A model generated the notes under the pieces. It was not told the origin of the DNA and searched no databases. It saw only the letters and a list, made by a program, of their open reading frames with translations. From assembly GCA_945883455.1 (NCBI GenBank), contig CAMCXJ010000017.1, forward strand, positions 1-19,751: a stretch of 19,751 bases of DNA. The letters run 5' to 3'. Both the position numbers and the translations under genes were made by a program. The stretch comes from Prosthecobacter debontii (GTDB lineage: Bacteria; Verrucomicrobiota; Verrucomicrobiia; Verrucomicrobiales; Akkermansiaceae). Of the stretch, positions 1 through 8,536 are shown piece after piece (the first letter of the stretch is position 1; every line of letters begins with the position of its first letter).

Positions 1-2
1 GC

Positions 3-1466
3 TTCGCCGACCACATCGACCGAACCTTCGGCCATAACAAGTGCTACGACGTCGATGGCCATCAGGAGATCGAGCTGGCCCTGGTGAAACTCTACCGTGC
101 CACCGGTGAGAAGCGTTACCTCGACCTCTGCCGGTTCCTCCTGGAGGAACGCGGTCACGTCCACGGCACCGAGCGCAAGCGGTTCACCGAGGTGATCCCC
201 CGGGGGAATCCGGAACGCAAGCCCGGCGAGACCAATCCGGAATGGATGAAGCGGAAATGGAGCTTGCGCGACGGCAAGATGCAGGACCACAAGCCGGTTC
301 TGGAGCAGACCGAGGCGGTCGGGCACGCCGTGCGCGCCGGCTACATGTATGCCGCCATGACGGATCTCGCCCGCTTCAGCGAGGCCCCGGAATACGCCAA
401 GGCCGTCCGCACGCTGTGGGACGATGTGTTGCGTAGCAAAATCTATCTCACCGGCGGCGTCGGCACCGCCCAATACGACGAAGAAGGCTTCGGCGATCCC
501 TACCGGCTACCGAACAGCACCTACTGTGAGTCCTGCGCCAACATGGCAAACGTGCTGTGGCAGCATCGCATGAACCTGATGGACGGCGACGCCAAATACG
601 CTGACGTCATGGAACTCACGCTCTACAACTCGGCGATCGCCGGGCTCGCGCTCTCCGGTAAAGGTTTCTTCTATCAGAATCCGCTGGAGTCACGGGATGG
701 AGCGGAGCGTCCCGAGTGGATCGGTCTGGCCTGCTGCCCGACCTCGCACTCCCGCTTCACCCCGCAGATCGGCGGCATGGTCTATGCCCGGAAGGCCGGG
801 AAAATTTTCGTCAACCTCTACGCAGCCGGCGAAGCCAGCATCGGCATCGGGGAGGGCAGGGTGGTGAAGATCAACCAGGAAACGGACTACCCGTGGGATG
901 GCAGGATCAAGCTGAAGATCGCGCCGGATAAGCCGTCCGAATTTGACCTCTGCGTGCGGATTCCGGGCTGGGCGCTCGGGAAACCGGTTCCCAGCGATCT
1001 ATACCGGTTTGCGTCCACGGAAGCGACCCCTGTTTCCCTGAAGATCAACGGAGAAACGGTGGAGGCAAAGCCCGGTAAGGACGGATACGTCCACCTCTCG
1101 CGTTCATGGAAGGCCGGTGACGAAGTGGCGCTTGACCTGCCGATGCCGGTCCGCCGAGTCCATGCCCATGAGAAGGTCGAGGCGGACAAAGGCAAGGTGG
1201 CTCTGATGCGCGGGCCAGTCGTTTACTGCCTCGAGGGAGTCGACAACAAGGGCGTCGATCTTTTCAAGCTCAGCCTGCCAACGTCTGCCGAACTGAAAAC
1301 CGAACATCGTGGCACAATGCTGGGTGGAGTCACCGTGATTCACCCCCAAGGCCTCGACGCAAACAAGACGCCGGTTACGTTGACCGCCATCCCCTGGTAT
1401 GCCTGGGCGAACCGTGACAAGGGACCGATGACGATTTGGATCAACGAAAGCAGCGAGGTGAAGTGA
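3..1466 (+). CDS. GH127 beta-L-arabinofuranosidase, 5' end outside window
   Basis: The reading frame is open from the first full codon at position 3, and the text before the internal GTG at 84 already reads as family sequence (HQEIELALVKLYR), so the true start lies upstream of the window. GH127 enzymes release beta-L-arabinofuranose from arabinan, arabinoxylan side chains or glycoproteins through a zinc-bound cysteine nucleophile. The expected residues are visible: an acid/base Glu at 480-482 in the EEGFG motif, then Glu at 528-530 and Cys at 534-536 (ESC), and the paired Cys at 732-737 (ACCP). The spacing of the first three fits characterised members (Glu, +16 Glu, +18 Cys). The C-terminal beta domain ends with the usual AIPWYAWANR block. 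About 487 codons are present, against roughly 600-650 for a whole protein. It leads a same-strand cluster of secreted esterases. The family call is firm; the exact substrate is inferred. Confidence 0.93.
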   Translation, partial: FADHIDRTFGHNKCYDVDGHQEIELALVKLYRATGEKRYLDLCRFLLEERGHVHGTERKRFTEVIPRGNPERKPGETNPEWMKRKWSLRDGKMQDHKPVLEQTEAVGHAVRAGYMYAAMTDLARFSEAPEYAKAVRTLWDDVLRSKIYLTGGVGTAQYDEEGFGDPYRLPNSTYCESCANMANVLWQHRMNLMDGDAKYADVMELTLYNSAIAGLALSGKGFFYQNPLESRDGAERPEWIGLACCPTSHSRFTPQIGGMVYARKAGKIFVNLYAAGEASIGIGEGRVVKINQETDYPWDGRIKLKIAPDKPSEFDLCVRIPGWALGKPVPSDLYRFASTEATPVSLKINGETVEAKPGKDGYVHLSRSWKAGDEVALDLPMPVRRVHAHEKVEADKGKVALMRGPVVYCLEGVDNKGVDLFKLSLPTSAELKTEHRGTMLGGVTVIHPQGLDANKTPVTLTAIPWYAWANRDKGPMTIWINESSEVK

Positions 1467-1509
1467 CTAACCAGTGAAAAATAAAAATATGCAATTGAAG
1501 AATACACAC

Positions 1510-4500
1510 ATGATACACCATCTCCTCAAATCTCTATCCCTCGTTGCATCACTGCTCAATTTATCCCCAACAGAGGCGGCTGCGCAATACCCGGGCTGGC
1601 AGCACTCGGGATCGATGTTCATCCTCACCACACCCGAAGGTGCGAACCTGCCGGCAACGGCAGCGGAAGATAACTTCCCTTTACTCGTACGCTTGAACAA
1701 AGACAATTTTGATTTCAGTAAGGCAAAACCAAACGGAGAAGATCTCCGATTTTCCACAAGCGACGGAACGCCGATGGTTTACCAGATAGAGGAATGGGAT
1801 GCGGCGGCCGGTACGGCAAGTATCTGGGTTCGAATTCCAACGATTAAAGGAAATGCACGTCAGGAAATAAAGATGTTCTGGGGTAGAGTTGATGCGCTCA
1901 GCGAGTCGAACGGCGCGGCTGTGTTTGATACGGCCAACGGTTTCTGCGGCGTGTGGCACCTTCATGATGTGAACTCGATTTCGGATGCGACCATCAGGCA
2001 AAACACCGGCACGAACATTGGCGCGACGAACGTCGGCGGGATTGTAGGCAGAGCGGCCAGCTTTGTCTCCGCCAGCGGGCAGCATATTTCATTGCCCACC
2101 GGGTCGCTTGACGGGATCACGGGGACGGTGACCATTTCATTGTGGACATACGGCAGTCCGCCGGCATCCAAAATGGCAGGGTGGGTGTTCGGTGCGTCAA
2201 ATGCCAGCAGCGATGAATTGATCACCGTCTGGTTGGCACCCAAGACGTGGTGGGCGTTCGGTGACAATAATCCGCGCTGGTCTGTTGATAAGTTTGAAAG
2301 CCCAGCCAACATCGAGGACCTGATCGGCCAATGGCGGCACTGGACATTCACGCACGATTTGACATCTAAAATGATGCGAATCTACCAAGACGGTGTCCTC
2401 TATGACAGCTACAAGACTGTCTCGAAATCCTTGGGCGTGCCTGGAATTGTAAAGATCGGGCAAGTGGAGATTCGCGGTTGTTGCGGCGGGGGGTATGACG
2501 GGTATGTCGATGAACTGCAGATTTCGAAAACCGAGCGCAGTGCCATGTGGATCAAGCTCGCCTACGAAAACCAGAAGAAGCTTCAGACTCTTGCCGGTTC
2601 TCTTGTGCAGCCCGGCACTGATTTTTCGGTTTCGGAGAAGAAGATAACCGTGCTCGAAGGCAAAAGCGCATCGGTGTCTGTCAAGGCCGGCGGCGCGCAG
2701 AAGGTTTACTGGATTCTCAAGAAAGACGGCATTGAGACGATTGCGGCTGTTGATACGTTCAGTTTTTCAATAGATGCCGGGCGTGTTACGGGCGACCAGA
2801 CTTTTACCCTCCAGTGCAAGGCGGTCTTTGCGGATAAAGTAAAGACATTGGAAATTCCTGTAACCATTCAGGAAGCTATTCCTGACCCAGTTTTCACGCT
2901 GAAAGCCCCGGCGAAGTGGGATGGTCGCGAGACGATCGAGATCGTGTCGCAGCTTTCCAACTTGAAAGATCTACAGCAAAAGAATGTCGGCGAACTGAAA
3001 TACGATTGGAAAATTTCCGGCATGGCAGTGATCAAGGAGATCCAGCCGGGCAAGCTGATTCTCACGCGCTCGCAGAACAGCGGCAAGCTGGCTGTCACAT
3101 TAACGATAAGTAACGGCGGCAAACTGATTGATCAGACAGCCACGATTGTGGTCACGGAACCGAAGAAGGACCCGTGGCTCGCCCGCACACCTGCGAAGGA
3201 TGAGAAGCCCGAGGACGGTCAGTTTTACGCACGCGACGACAAGGGGCTGGGCACGCTTTATTACAATGGAACGCTCACCGACGCCGCCGACTCGGTTTTC
3301 CTCAAGCTCTACGCGAACGACAAACTCATCAAGACCGAGACGGCCAAGCCCGCAGCGGACAAATCCTACACGCTCTCCACGCAACTCAAGCCAGGCTTGA
3401 TCCAATACAAAGTGGAGTTTGGCACGAAGGTCGGCGGCAAAGAAACCGTGCTGCAAACGGTGAATGATCTGGTCTGTGGCGACGCCTACATCATCGATGG
3501 TCAATCCAATGCATTGGCGACAGATACCGCCGAACAATCTCCGCCGGAGACGAATCAATGGATCCGCAGTTATGGCCGTCCTTCAGATGATAAAACAGCC
3601 GCACCTGTAAACCTGTGGTGTTATCCGGTGTGGAAAGCGCAAAAGGGCGAGAAGGCCGAACTGGGCTGGTGGGGTATGGAATTAGCCAAGCGTTTGGTGG
3701 CTAGTCAAAAGGTGCCTATTTTCATCCTCAATGCCGCAGCGGGTGGAACACGCATCGATCAGCACTTGCCGAATCCGCAAAATCGCCGTGATACCAGCGG
3801 TGCTAATGCATGGGCGAATCCATATAAACTTTACGGCAGTTTATTGACGCGAGTTGAAGGGGCAAAATTGACACACGGCATCCGCGCGATCCTGTGGCAT
3901 CAGGGTGAAAATAATCAAGGGACCGCTGGGCCTACAGGTGACTATGACTGGAAATCCTACCAAGACTACTTTCTGGAAATGTCCGCGGCTTGGAAAACAG
4001 ACTTCCCGAATGTGAAAAATTATTATGTTTTCCAGATCTGGCCGAACTCGTGCTCGATGGGCGGAAATTTGGGATCTGGTGATATGTTGCGCGAAAAACA
4101 GCGCACGCTGCCTTATCTCTTTTCGAACATGAGTATCCTCTCCACGCTGGGTGTGAAACCACCGGGCGGCTGTCACTATCCCCTGGAGGGTTGGGCGGAG
4201 TTCGCGCGCATGGTGCAACCCATCATCGAACGCGACCATTATGGCGTCAAGCCGACTAAGCCCATCACCGCGCCCAATCTCCGCAAAGCCACCTATGCCA
4301 CCAAAGACACGATCGCCCTGGAGTTTGATCAACCGGTGGTCTGGGCCGATGCCTTGGCTGGCCAGTTCTACCTCGATGGAGAGAAAGATAAAGTCGCCTC
4401 AGGCAGTATCACCGGCAACGTGCTCACGCTTAAATTAAAAGAAGCGTCCGCGGCGCAGAAGATCACCTATCTCAAAGAGACCGCGTGGAGTCAGGAAACC

Positions 4501-4578
4501 CTGCTTCTCGGCGCGAACGGCCACGCCGCCCTAACCTTCTGCGAGGTCCCGCTCCAGTCCGGCGCGGCGTCCCGCTGA
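1510..4578 (+). CDS. Secreted multi-module SGNH (SASA-type) esterase with DUF2341 and LamG domains
   Basis: A protein of about 1022 residues. The ATG at 1510 is preferred because it gives a compact signal peptide (MIHHLLKS..., cleavage after TEAAA); GTG 1474 and ATG 1489 are in-frame alternatives and none has a clear Shine-Dalgarno. Order of modules: DUF2341-like (about residues 53-140), LamG/concanavalin-like fold (143-348, ending in YDGYVDELQISKTER), two Ig/PKD-like beta domains (about 371-555), a short beta domain, then an SGNH hydrolase of the sialate-O-acetylesterase type (about 656-910), and a C-terminal beta domain. The catalytic blocks are GQSN with Ser666, WHQGEN from Trp796, and CHYPLEG with His889. 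It probably removes O-acetyl groups from a glycan outside the cytoplasm, with the N-terminal modules binding carbohydrate or the cell surface. It follows the GH127 gene by under 50 bases, so co-transcription is likely. Fold and activity class are well supported; the substrate is not known. Confidence 0.85.
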   Translation: MIHHLLKSLSLVASLLNLSPTEAAAQYPGWQHSGSMFILTTPEGANLPATAAEDNFPLLVRLNKDNFDFSKAKPNGEDLRFSTSDGTPMVYQIEEWDAAAGTASIWVRIPTIKGNARQEIKMFWGRVDALSESNGAAVFDTANGFCGVWHLHDVNSISDATIRQNTGTNIGATNVGGIVGRAASFVSASGQHISLPTGSLDGITGTVTISLWTYGSPPASKMAGWVFGASNASSDELITVWLAPKTWWAFGDNNPRWSVDKFESPANIEDLIGQWRHWTFTHDLTSKMMRIYQDGVLYDSYKTVSKSLGVPGIVKIGQVEIRGCCGGGYDGYVDELQISKTERSAMWIKLAYENQKKLQTLAGSLVQPGTDFSVSEKKITVLEGKSASVSVKAGGAQKVYWILKKDGIETIAAVDTFSFSIDAGRVTGDQTFTLQCKAVFADKVKTLEIPVTIQEAIPDPVFTLKAPAKWDGRETIEIVSQLSNLKDLQQKNVGELKYDWKISGMAVIKEIQPGKLILTRSQNSGKLAVTLTISNGGKLIDQTATIVVTEPKKDPWLARTPAKDEKPEDGQFYARDDKGLGTLYYNGTLTDAADSVFLKLYANDKLIKTETAKPAADKSYTLSTQLKPGLIQYKVEFGTKVGGKETVLQTVNDLVCGDAYIIDGQSNALATDTAEQSPPETNQWIRSYGRPSDDKTAAPVNLWCYPVWKAQKGEKAELGWWGMELAKRLVASQKVPIFILNAAAGGTRIDQHLPNPQNRRDTSGANAWANPYKLYGSLLTRVEGAKLTHGIRAILWHQGENNQGTAGPTGDYDWKSYQDYFLEMSAAWKTDFPNVKNYYVFQIWPNSCSMGGNLGSGDMLREKQRTLPYLFSNMSILSTLGVKPPGGCHYPLEGWAEFARMVQPIIERDHYGVKPTKPITAPNLRKATYATKDTIALEFDQPVVWADALAGQFYLDGEKDKVASGSITGNVLTLKLKEASAAQKITYLKETAWSQETLLLGANGHAALTFCEVPLQSGAASR

Positions 4579-4585
4579 TCGAGAT

Positions 4586-4611
4586 TGGTCACGCTGATTC
4601 TCTGGTGACCA
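4586..4611 (+). other. Stem-loop just downstream of the large esterase gene
   Basis: TGGTCAC and GTGACCA form a perfect 7-bp stem around a 12-nt loop, 8 bases after the stop codon. No T-run follows, so it is not a classic intrinsic terminator; it could end or protect the mRNA. The rest of the 204-base gap to the next gene (4612-4782) is AT-richer than the flanking genes. I see no convincing promoter hexamer pair in it. Confidence 0.35.
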
Positions 4612-4782
4612 GAGGCTCCATATGAAAATTCCAACGAATCAATGACAATAAATCAACCTTGATCGCCCTGCTTCAGCATCTACGAAATAAATCTAACAAA
4701 AAAACTTTCCACGGGATACCATCTGTCCAACGGATTAGGCAAGTTCTAAGCCACGTTCCTCACACGTAATTTAAATCCACAT

Positions 4783-6042
4783 ATGAACACGAAACCCATT
4801 GTAATCCGCGCTCTCGCGCTGCTGTGCATCCTCTCGCCAATCTCCTTTGCCAAGCCGCTCAAGGTTTTTATCCTCGTCGGTCAATCGAACATGGAGGGGC
4901 CAGCGAACATCAGCACCTTCGACTACATCGGCGACGACCCGGCCACCGCGCCCTTGCTCAAAAGTATGCGCGGTGCAGATGGGAAGGCCGCGACCTGCGA
5001 GGGCGTTTCGATTTCCTATCTCACGGGTGCCGGAGAGAAAAACTTCACGCTCAACGGCAAACTCACTGTAGGCTACGGCTCGATGTGGGGGGCTGATCCC
5101 ACCAAGCCCGGCGACAAGATTGGCCCCGAGTTCACCTTCGGACTGGTGATGGATGAGGCCTTCGAGGAACCGGTGCTCATCATCAAGGCAGCATGGGGCG
5201 GCAAGAGCCTGCACACCGATTTCCGCCCGCCGAGCGCCGGGCCTTATGTGATGCCAAAGGAAACGCAAGAAGTTTGGGATAAGCATCCGCAGGGCGCACA
5301 CGGGATTCCTAAGGCCGAGGACAGGCCGAAGTGGAATGCGGAGAAGGTCGCGGCCACGGGCGTCTATTATCGCCTGATGACAGAGCATGTGAAAAAGATC
5401 CTGGCTGATCCGAAACAGGTCATGCCGGATTATGATGCCGCGCAGGGATATGAGATCGCCGGCTTTACGTGGCTTCAAGGCTTCAATGACATGGTCGATG
5501 GCCAAGTTTATCCGAAACATAACCAGCCGGATCGCTACGCCATGTATCCTGATCTGCTAGCCACTTTCATCCGCGATGTGCGCATGGATTTCAACACGCC
5601 GAAAATGCCGTTTGTCATCGGAGTGATGGGTGTGGGCGGACTCAAGGATCAGTCACCAAGTATGATGGGATTTCGCGAGGCGATGGCAGCACCCGCCGGG
5701 ATGCCGGAGTTCGAGAGCAATGTCGTGGCCGTGGAGACCGCGCCGTTCTGGGCGGACGAGCTGGGTGACATTGATGCGAAGCGCGCGCAGGTCAGCCAGA
5801 TGAACCATTTTCTGAATTCGAATCACAAAGACCATGCCAACGCGGACGGGAAGATGACGCCCGAGCAAAAGCAGGGATACCTCAAGAAGTTCGAGGCCGA
5901 TCTCATCACCCCCGCCGAGCTTGATTTATGGAAACGCGGTGCATCCAACGCAGGCTACCATTACCTCGGCTGCGCGAAAACCTTCGCATTGATGGGCAAG
6001 CACTTCGCTGAGGCTAACCTCGGGATGATGAAGAAGCCCTGA
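4783..6042 (+). CDS. Secreted SASA-family SGNH acetylesterase
   Basis: 419 residues with an N-terminal signal peptide (about residues 1-23, cleavage near ISFA-KP). The mature protein starts almost directly with the SGNH block I, VGQSNMEG, with nucleophile Ser35. Block III is WLQGFNDMVDG (Trp230-Asp236) and the C-terminal His block is NAGYHYLGCAKTF (His393). In classical sialate O-acetylesterases block III reads WxQGE; here Phe stands at the Glu position, a form I recall in many PVC-group paralogues (recollection, not checked). The likely role is deacetylation of a plant or algal polysaccharide rather than sialic acid, judging from the GH127 and second esterase upstream. The ATG at 4783 has no Shine-Dalgarno. 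A 204-base gap precedes it and a 44-base gap follows. Confidence 0.85.
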   Translation: MNTKPIVIRALALLCILSPISFAKPLKVFILVGQSNMEGPANISTFDYIGDDPATAPLLKSMRGADGKAATCEGVSISYLTGAGEKNFTLNGKLTVGYGSMWGADPTKPGDKIGPEFTFGLVMDEAFEEPVLIIKAAWGGKSLHTDFRPPSAGPYVMPKETQEVWDKHPQGAHGIPKAEDRPKWNAEKVAATGVYYRLMTEHVKKILADPKQVMPDYDAAQGYEIAGFTWLQGFNDMVDGQVYPKHNQPDRYAMYPDLLATFIRDVRMDFNTPKMPFVIGVMGVGGLKDQSPSMMGFREAMAAPAGMPEFESNVVAVETAPFWADELGDIDAKRAQVSQMNHFLNSNHKDHANADGKMTPEQKQGYLKKFEADLITPAELDLWKRGASNAGYHYLGCAKTFALMGKHFAEANLGMMKKP

Positions 6043-6086
6043 GCGGCGTTCTCATCGACGCGAAAATCTAGGTATTTAACCACCCA

Positions 6087-8492
6087 ATGAATCACACCAC
6101 TATGAGATACAGACTTATCACCACCGCCATCCTATCCCTGTTTGCGTTTGTATCCCCGCTGATTGCGGCGGGTGGTGGGGCGGCAGGAGTCATGCCCGAT
6201 TTCACGCAAGGCGATCCCATTCCGCAGGGTTTCAGCCACGACTGGAATCTCGGTGCCACCGGCCTCCGCGGCTGGATGTATATCAGCAACCTTGAGACAT
6301 CCAAGGCACGCCAGATTTTGATCACACAGGTGACTCCGAATTTTTCTGCCGATGGCAAAATTATGGTGGGTGATGTGATCCTCGGTGTCGCCGGGCAGCG
6401 CTTTTCCCATGACCCGCGCGTCGAGTTCGGCAAGGCGATTACGGAGTCGGAAATTTCCGGCCAGCTCGCCCTCACCCGCTGGCGTTCTGGTAAAGTAGAT
6501 GAGGTGGCGCTGGAGATTCCGAAACTGGGAACTTACAGCAAAACGGCACCCTACGATTGCCCTAAATCCGCCCGTATTTTTGAAGAAGGCTGCAAGTCTC
6601 TGGCGAAGCGTATGGAGTTGGATGATTACGCAAAAAGCCAAAACCCCATCACCCGTTCGCTCAACGCGCTCGCTCTTCTTGCCAGTGGCAATAAGGGATA
6701 CCTACCCTTGATCCGCCGCGAAGCCGAATGGGCCAGTCAGTTCTCTGATCAAAGCACTTGGTGGAACGCCTATGTCATTATGCTGCTCGCGGAATACAAA
6801 ATCGCTACAGGAGATGACAGCTTCACCTCCGGAATGAACCGCCTCGCGATTGAGGCAGCCAAAGGCCAGAGCGCGGTCGGCTCTTGGGGGCATGGCTATG
6901 CCTTGCCGAGCGGTATTTTGGGCGGATACGGCATGATGAACGTCACCGGCGTCCCGCTCACGATTTCCCTCATCATGGCGCGAAACTCCGGGCTCAAGGA
7001 TCCCGCTGTCGATCTTGCTATTGATCGCAGCACCAAACTGCTGCGCTTTTACATCGGCAAAGGTTCCGTGCCTTATGGTGATCATCATCCGTGGACACAG
7101 AACCACGATGACAATGGCAAGAACGGCATGGCCGGTGTCATGTTCAACATGCTGGGCGAAAAGGAAGGTGCCGAATATTTCTCTCGCATGAGTGTGGCCG
7201 CTCATGGTGCTGAGCGCGATTGCGGTCACTGCGGGAATTTCACCAATCTGCTCTGGGCTGTCCCCGGCGTCGCTCTCTCTGGTCCGGAGGCAACAGGAGC
7301 TTGGATGAATGAATTCGGTGGCCGTTTTTTTGACCTGACACGCACTCCGGATTACCGCTTCCCCCATCCGGGTGCCCCCGAACCAAACGGTGACAGCTAC
7401 CGCGACTGGGATGCCACGGGCGGCTATCTTCTTGCCTATGCTATGCCGTTGAAAAAAATACTGCTCACAGGAAAACAGGCGAACATCGCACCACAGATCA
7501 ACGCGGTCACCGCCAAGTCCCTGATTACCGATGGTCGTGGTTGGTCGAACACCGATCGCCACAGCGCTTACGATAAAATTGATCCCGACACTCTACTGGA
7601 AAAACTCGGCAGCTGGTCGCCCACCGTGCGCGAACGCGCCTCCATCGCCATTTCACGCCGCCAGGGTGAGAAGCCGATCGCCGCCGTGTTGGATATGCTC
7701 GATTCGCCGAACCTTCACGCCCGCTACGGTGCCTGCGAAGTCCTGATCTTCCTTAAGGCCGCCGCCGCGCCGGCCGTACCGAAGCTCACCGCCTTGCTGA
7801 ATCACGAGGATCTCTGGATGCGCGTCAAAGCTGCAGAAGCCCTTTCTCACATCGGTGCTCCCGCTATGCCCGCTCTGACAGTTCTGTTAGAACGCCTCGC
7901 ACAAGAGCCGGGCAAATCCGATCCGCGCGGCATGGAACAACGTTACCTTTGCTTTTCCATCTTTGAAACCATGCTCAAAAATTCATTGGATGGTGTGGAT
8001 CGAGCCCTGCTCAACAAAGCGGTCGCTGCTGGCCTGCGCAACGAGGATGGCCGCGCCCGCTCCAGCATCGCCAGCGTTTACAAGTTGCTTAGCTTCGAGG
8101 AAATCGAGCCACTGCTCCCGGCCATCCTCGATGCCGCCGCCAAGCCCGCCCCGAGCGGCGAAATGTTTTCTGATGGCATCCGCGTCGCGGGACTTGAGAT
8201 TCTCGCTGCGCATCACATCGCGGAGGGCATTCCCGCCTGCACGGGATACATCCTGAACCAAAACAAGTGGGCCAGCGAAATGCGTACTCCCGAGCTTCTC
8301 AAGATCCTAGTTTCCTACGGAAGCAACGCAAAATCCGCTATTCCCGCACTCAGGGAAATTGCGGAAATCTTCGACAAGGGGGAAAAGAATTTCCCAAAAC
8401 ATCTGAGCGTAGGCAAAGCCGCCGATGTCCGCAAGGCCATCGCGGAAATCGAGACAGCTAAGGATATGCCAGAGCTAAAAAGGATTCGTTGA
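6087..8492 (+). CDS. Secreted PDZ + alpha-toroid + HEAT-repeat protein (DUF6288-like)
   Basis: 801 residues with a signal peptide (ATG 6087, or in-frame ATG 6102; cleavage near SPLIAA). A PDZ-like domain spans about residues 60-150 (VGDVILGVAG, then DPRVEFGKAI). It is followed by a DCPKS motif and an alpha-helical region of about 350 residues with the look of an alpha/alpha toroid, carrying GKGSVPYGD (324-332) and GHCG (380-383). HEAT-like repeats occupy about 500-780 (for example APAVPKLTALLNHEDLWMRV). The same order and motifs recur in the protein ending at 17112. I recall this architecture as DUF6288, common in Verrucomicrobiota and Planctomycetota; the function is unknown. Position after GH127 and two esterases suggests a periplasmic role in glycan processing, either as an uncharacterised enzyme or a scaffold. 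The reading is sure, the function is not. Confidence 0.75.
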   Translation: MNHTTMRYRLITTAILSLFAFVSPLIAAGGGAAGVMPDFTQGDPIPQGFSHDWNLGATGLRGWMYISNLETSKARQILITQVTPNFSADGKIMVGDVILGVAGQRFSHDPRVEFGKAITESEISGQLALTRWRSGKVDEVALEIPKLGTYSKTAPYDCPKSARIFEEGCKSLAKRMELDDYAKSQNPITRSLNALALLASGNKGYLPLIRREAEWASQFSDQSTWWNAYVIMLLAEYKIATGDDSFTSGMNRLAIEAAKGQSAVGSWGHGYALPSGILGGYGMMNVTGVPLTISLIMARNSGLKDPAVDLAIDRSTKLLRFYIGKGSVPYGDHHPWTQNHDDNGKNGMAGVMFNMLGEKEGAEYFSRMSVAAHGAERDCGHCGNFTNLLWAVPGVALSGPEATGAWMNEFGGRFFDLTRTPDYRFPHPGAPEPNGDSYRDWDATGGYLLAYAMPLKKILLTGKQANIAPQINAVTAKSLITDGRGWSNTDRHSAYDKIDPDTLLEKLGSWSPTVRERASIAISRRQGEKPIAAVLDMLDSPNLHARYGACEVLIFLKAAAAPAVPKLTALLNHEDLWMRVKAAEALSHIGAPAMPALTVLLERLAQEPGKSDPRGMEQRYLCFSIFETMLKNSLDGVDRALLNKAVAAGLRNEDGRARSSIASVYKLLSFEEIEPLLPAILDAAAKPAPSGEMFSDGIRVAGLEILAAHHIAEGIPACTGYILNQNKWASEMRTPELLKILVSYGSNAKSAIPALREIAEIFDKGEKNFPKHLSVGKAADVRKAIAEIETAKDMPELKRIR

Positions 8493-8536
8493 GTTTTCGC
8501 ATTGCGACGGTAGGTTTTTTTGATCAGCGTGATGGC

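Noticed and set aside
4659..4686. Possible promoter TTGATC...TACGAA before the smaller esterase gene
   Set aside because: The -10 hexamer matches poorly and the gap is generally AT-rich, so chance matches are expected.
4771..5520. Long open frame (249 codons) on the - strand opposite the smaller esterase gene
   Set aside because: It is the antisense shadow of a gene with clear SGNH motifs and has no family resemblance itself.
6702..7562. 286-codon frame on the - strand
   Set aside because: Antisense to the DUF6288-like gene; its composition is that of a shadow frame and no motif is seen.
8489..8536. TTG start for the TMEM43-like gene, overlapping the previous stop by 4 bases
   Set aside because: The extra 16 residues do not resemble family N-termini, while ATG 8537 places the first membrane helix at the usual distance.
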